Assembly: GCA_905207705.1 (NCBI GenBank)
Contig: CAJLMA010000004.1
Location: 1-64,000, forward strand
DNA length: 64,000 nucleotides
Direction: 5' to 3'
Origin: an uncultured Prevotellaceae bacterium
GTDB taxonomy: Bacteria; Bacteroidota; Bacteroidia; Bacteroidales; Muribaculaceae
The notes under the pieces are model-generated. The model saw only the letters and a list, made by a program, of their open reading frames with translations, was not told where the DNA came from and searched no databases. Shown piece after piece: positions 62,384 to 64,000 of this stretch. Numbering within the stretch: the stretch's first letter is position 1; each line of letters begins with the position of its first letter. Position numbers and translations under genes: made by a program.

Positions 62384-64000
62384 ATGACAACAATGAAAAA
62401 ATATATATTGACATTCATGATAGGCTGCCTTGGATTGCTCTCATCTTGCATAGGCGACCTTGATACAATGCCGCTCGACGACAACAATCTTGTGTCGGAG
62501 AAGGTGTACAGCACGAAAGAAGGTTACATGGGCGTGCTGGCAAAATGTTACGCTTCATTGATATTGACCGGCCAGCAAGGTGGCGACGGCGGTGACGGCG
62601 ACTTGGAAGGAGCTAATGAAGGTTATTCGGGCTATACTCGCTTGTTGTTCTACTTGCAAGAACTTTGCACCGACAATTTCTTGATGCCGTCATCTTCAAA
62701 TGGATTGCGCAACTGCCTTAACCTTAATTGGGTTCCATCGACATCGGTTGTGACTTGGACTTATCAACGGTTGTATATGTCGATTGCTTATTGCAATGAA
62801 TTCTTGCGCGAGTGCACTCCCGAAAAGATGCAAGATCGCGGTGTGTGGGACGAAATGAGCGCCGATTATCTTAATTATCGTGCCGAAGCTCGTTTCATCA
62901 GGGCATATTGCTACTCTATGTTGTGCGATTTGTTCGGCGGTGTGCCTTACATCGATGAAAACACAGGTGTAAAGGAGATTCCGGTTCAAATGGACAGAAA
63001 AGGAACATTTGAATATGCCGAGAAGGAATTGAAAGCCATCCTCGGCGAAACGGGTGAAACCGAAGATGTGTTGAAGAGCGCGGGCCAAAATGAATATGCT
63101 CGTGTGGACGAAGTGGCAGCATGGTTCCTGCTTTCAAGGATTTATCTTAACGCCCAAACTTGGATAGGCGAGAATCGTTATGATGATTGCTATGATTATG
63201 CCAAGAAAGTAATCGATTCAAACGTTTATCCATTGGCTTCGGATTATCGCCATATTTTCCTCGCCGACAACGATGCTTGCAGCGAAATCATCTGGCCGCT
63301 TGCTCAAGATGGCTTGAAGGCTCAAAGCTCGGCTGGAACCAACTTCTATGTAAAAGCTTTCGTAAACGGCCCGATGGATGACTATTACTTGACAGGTGTA
63401 GGAACTCGTGGTTGGGGTAACGTTCGTGCAAAAACTACGCTCGTTGACGCTTTCGACCCTGCCGATGTAACATTTGATGAAAATGATACTTGGGGTAACA
63501 ATAAGAATGACAAGCGTGCACAGTTCATGACAGCCCTTCCGGGACAAACCAAGGAGACTTGGGATGAGAACCTTGCCATGACAAGCACGTTTACTTGCGG
63601 CTATGGTTACATAAAATGGCGCAATGTAACGAAAGATGATCAGATCTGCGCCTCGGGCGACACTTACACATCTATAGACTGGCCTATGTTCCGCACAGCC
63701 GAGGCTTATTTGACGGCAGCCGAAGCCGTATTGCGCGGTTCAAGCCACGGCTCTCGCACCGATGCTTTGAATTATGTCAATGAAATACGTAATCGTGCGT
63801 ACATGTCGGGCAAATATGCTCAGACCGGGGTCAGCTCGGCTGTTTCGGGTGAAATTTCCGACTCTGAACTTACGCTTGATTTCATCCTTGCAGAGCGTCA
63901 GCGCGAATTTGCTTCGGAGTGCTTGCGTCGTACAGACTTGATACGTTTCAATAAGTTCACTAAGGGCAATAACTGGGATTGGAAGAATGGCGAGCGTCTT
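62384..64000 (+). CDS. SusD/RagB-like lipoprotein, cut by the window end
   Basis: The first 539 codons are present and open to the last base. A lipobox (GLLSSCIG, Cys22) follows MTTMKKYILTF. TPR-like SusD helices are clear: TWTYQRLYMSIAYCNEFLREC, AEARFIRAYCYSMLCDLFGGVPYID, and FRTAEAYLTAAEAVLRG. The C-terminal family marker FILAERQREFASECLRRTDLIRF occurs near codon 510. It pairs with the SusC just upstream. The remainder of the locus, where hydrolases would be expected, lies beyond the window. Confidence 0.92.
   Translation, partial: MTTMKKYILTFMIGCLGLLSSCIGDLDTMPLDDNNLVSEKVYSTKEGYMGVLAKCYASLILTGQQGGDGGDGDLEGANEGYSGYTRLLFYLQELCTDNFLMPSSSNGLRNCLNLNWVPSTSVVTWTYQRLYMSIAYCNEFLRECTPEKMQDRGVWDEMSADYLNYRAEARFIRAYCYSMLCDLFGGVPYIDENTGVKEIPVQMDRKGTFEYAEKELKAILGETGETEDVLKSAGQNEYARVDEVAAWFLLSRIYLNAQTWIGENRYDDCYDYAKKVIDSNVYPLASDYRHIFLADNDACSEIIWPLAQDGLKAQSSAGTNFYVKAFVNGPMDDYYLTGVGTRGWGNVRAKTTLVDAFDPADVTFDENDTWGNNKNDKRAQFMTALPGQTKETWDENLAMTSTFTCGYGYIKWRNVTKDDQICASGDTYTSIDWPMFRTAEAYLTAAEAVLRGSSHGSRTDALNYVNEIRNRAYMSGKYAQTGVSSAVSGEISDSELTLDFILAERQREFASECLRRTDLIRFNKFTKGNNWDWKNGERL

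Noticed and set aside
1..64000. CRISPR arrays, insertion sequences, integrases, toxin-antitoxin or restriction genes
   Set aside because: No repeat-spacer pattern, transposase motif or paired small toxin gene was found; the tRNA genes have no integrase or duplicated 3' end next to them.

Overview
The window looks like a chromosomal segment of a Bacteroidales bacterium. The evidence is two SusC/SusD pairs, TonB and RND envelope systems, a type IX secretion C-terminal tail, and repeated use of the Bacteroidota promoter form TTTG - about 19-22 nt - TAnnTTTG in front of tRNA and protein genes. The family is probably Muribaculaceae or a close relative, but that is an inference from overall style and not from a marker search. 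No prophage, transposase, integrase or CRISPR array was seen.

Layout. 1-4553: a WYL regulator with a striking 14-bp palindrome at its promoter, a small secreted TonB-domain protein, a small exported protein, a WG-repeat lipoprotein, and a gap holding a possible structured RNA. 4554-8559: an ECF sigma / anti-sigma / TonB-dependent receptor-like locus in which both regulator genes carry a one-base frameshift. 8628-13222: a Crp/Fnr regulator, a lipoprotein behind a palindromic promoter, an SNF-family sodium symporter, tRNA-Leu and a Bcr/CflA-like exporter. 13435-19573: an AraC regulator, argH, an aldo/keto reductase, a Rieske-like lipoprotein, a flavodoxin/ferredoxin protein and a BamA-like barrel. 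19753-24095: tRNA-Ser, tRNA-Ala, ribonuclease Z and a two-gene GH43 lipoprotein operon. 24096-35701: cmk-ispH, a tripartite RND efflux operon followed by an LpxA-like acyltransferase, tatD plus a polyprenyl diphosphate synthase, and two related small lipoproteins.

35962-47026 is a glycan-use locus: a secreted GH13 alpha-amylase with a type IX sorting tail, then SusC, SusD and two surface-type lipoproteins, one with a PKD domain and a propeller-like region. 47114-54703: an RluA pseudouridine synthase with an N-terminal coiled-coil extension, a three-gene ECF sigma/membrane protein operon, a large secreted GHL10-type hydrolase and a zinc alcohol dehydrogenase. 54783-57236: tRNA-Glu and gyrB. 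57258-64000: a tandem promoter-bearing repeat with changing hairpins, a TPR/DUF6377-type membrane regulator, and a second SusC/SusD pair cut by the window end.

The most unusual items are the three-copy repeat at 57258-57499, the twin frameshifts at about 4685 and 5275, the palindromes at 1456-1490 and 9338-9358, the folded RNA candidate at 3992-4135, and the Rieske-like lipoprotein with replaced ligands. I found no clearly new multi-gene defence or metabolic system.
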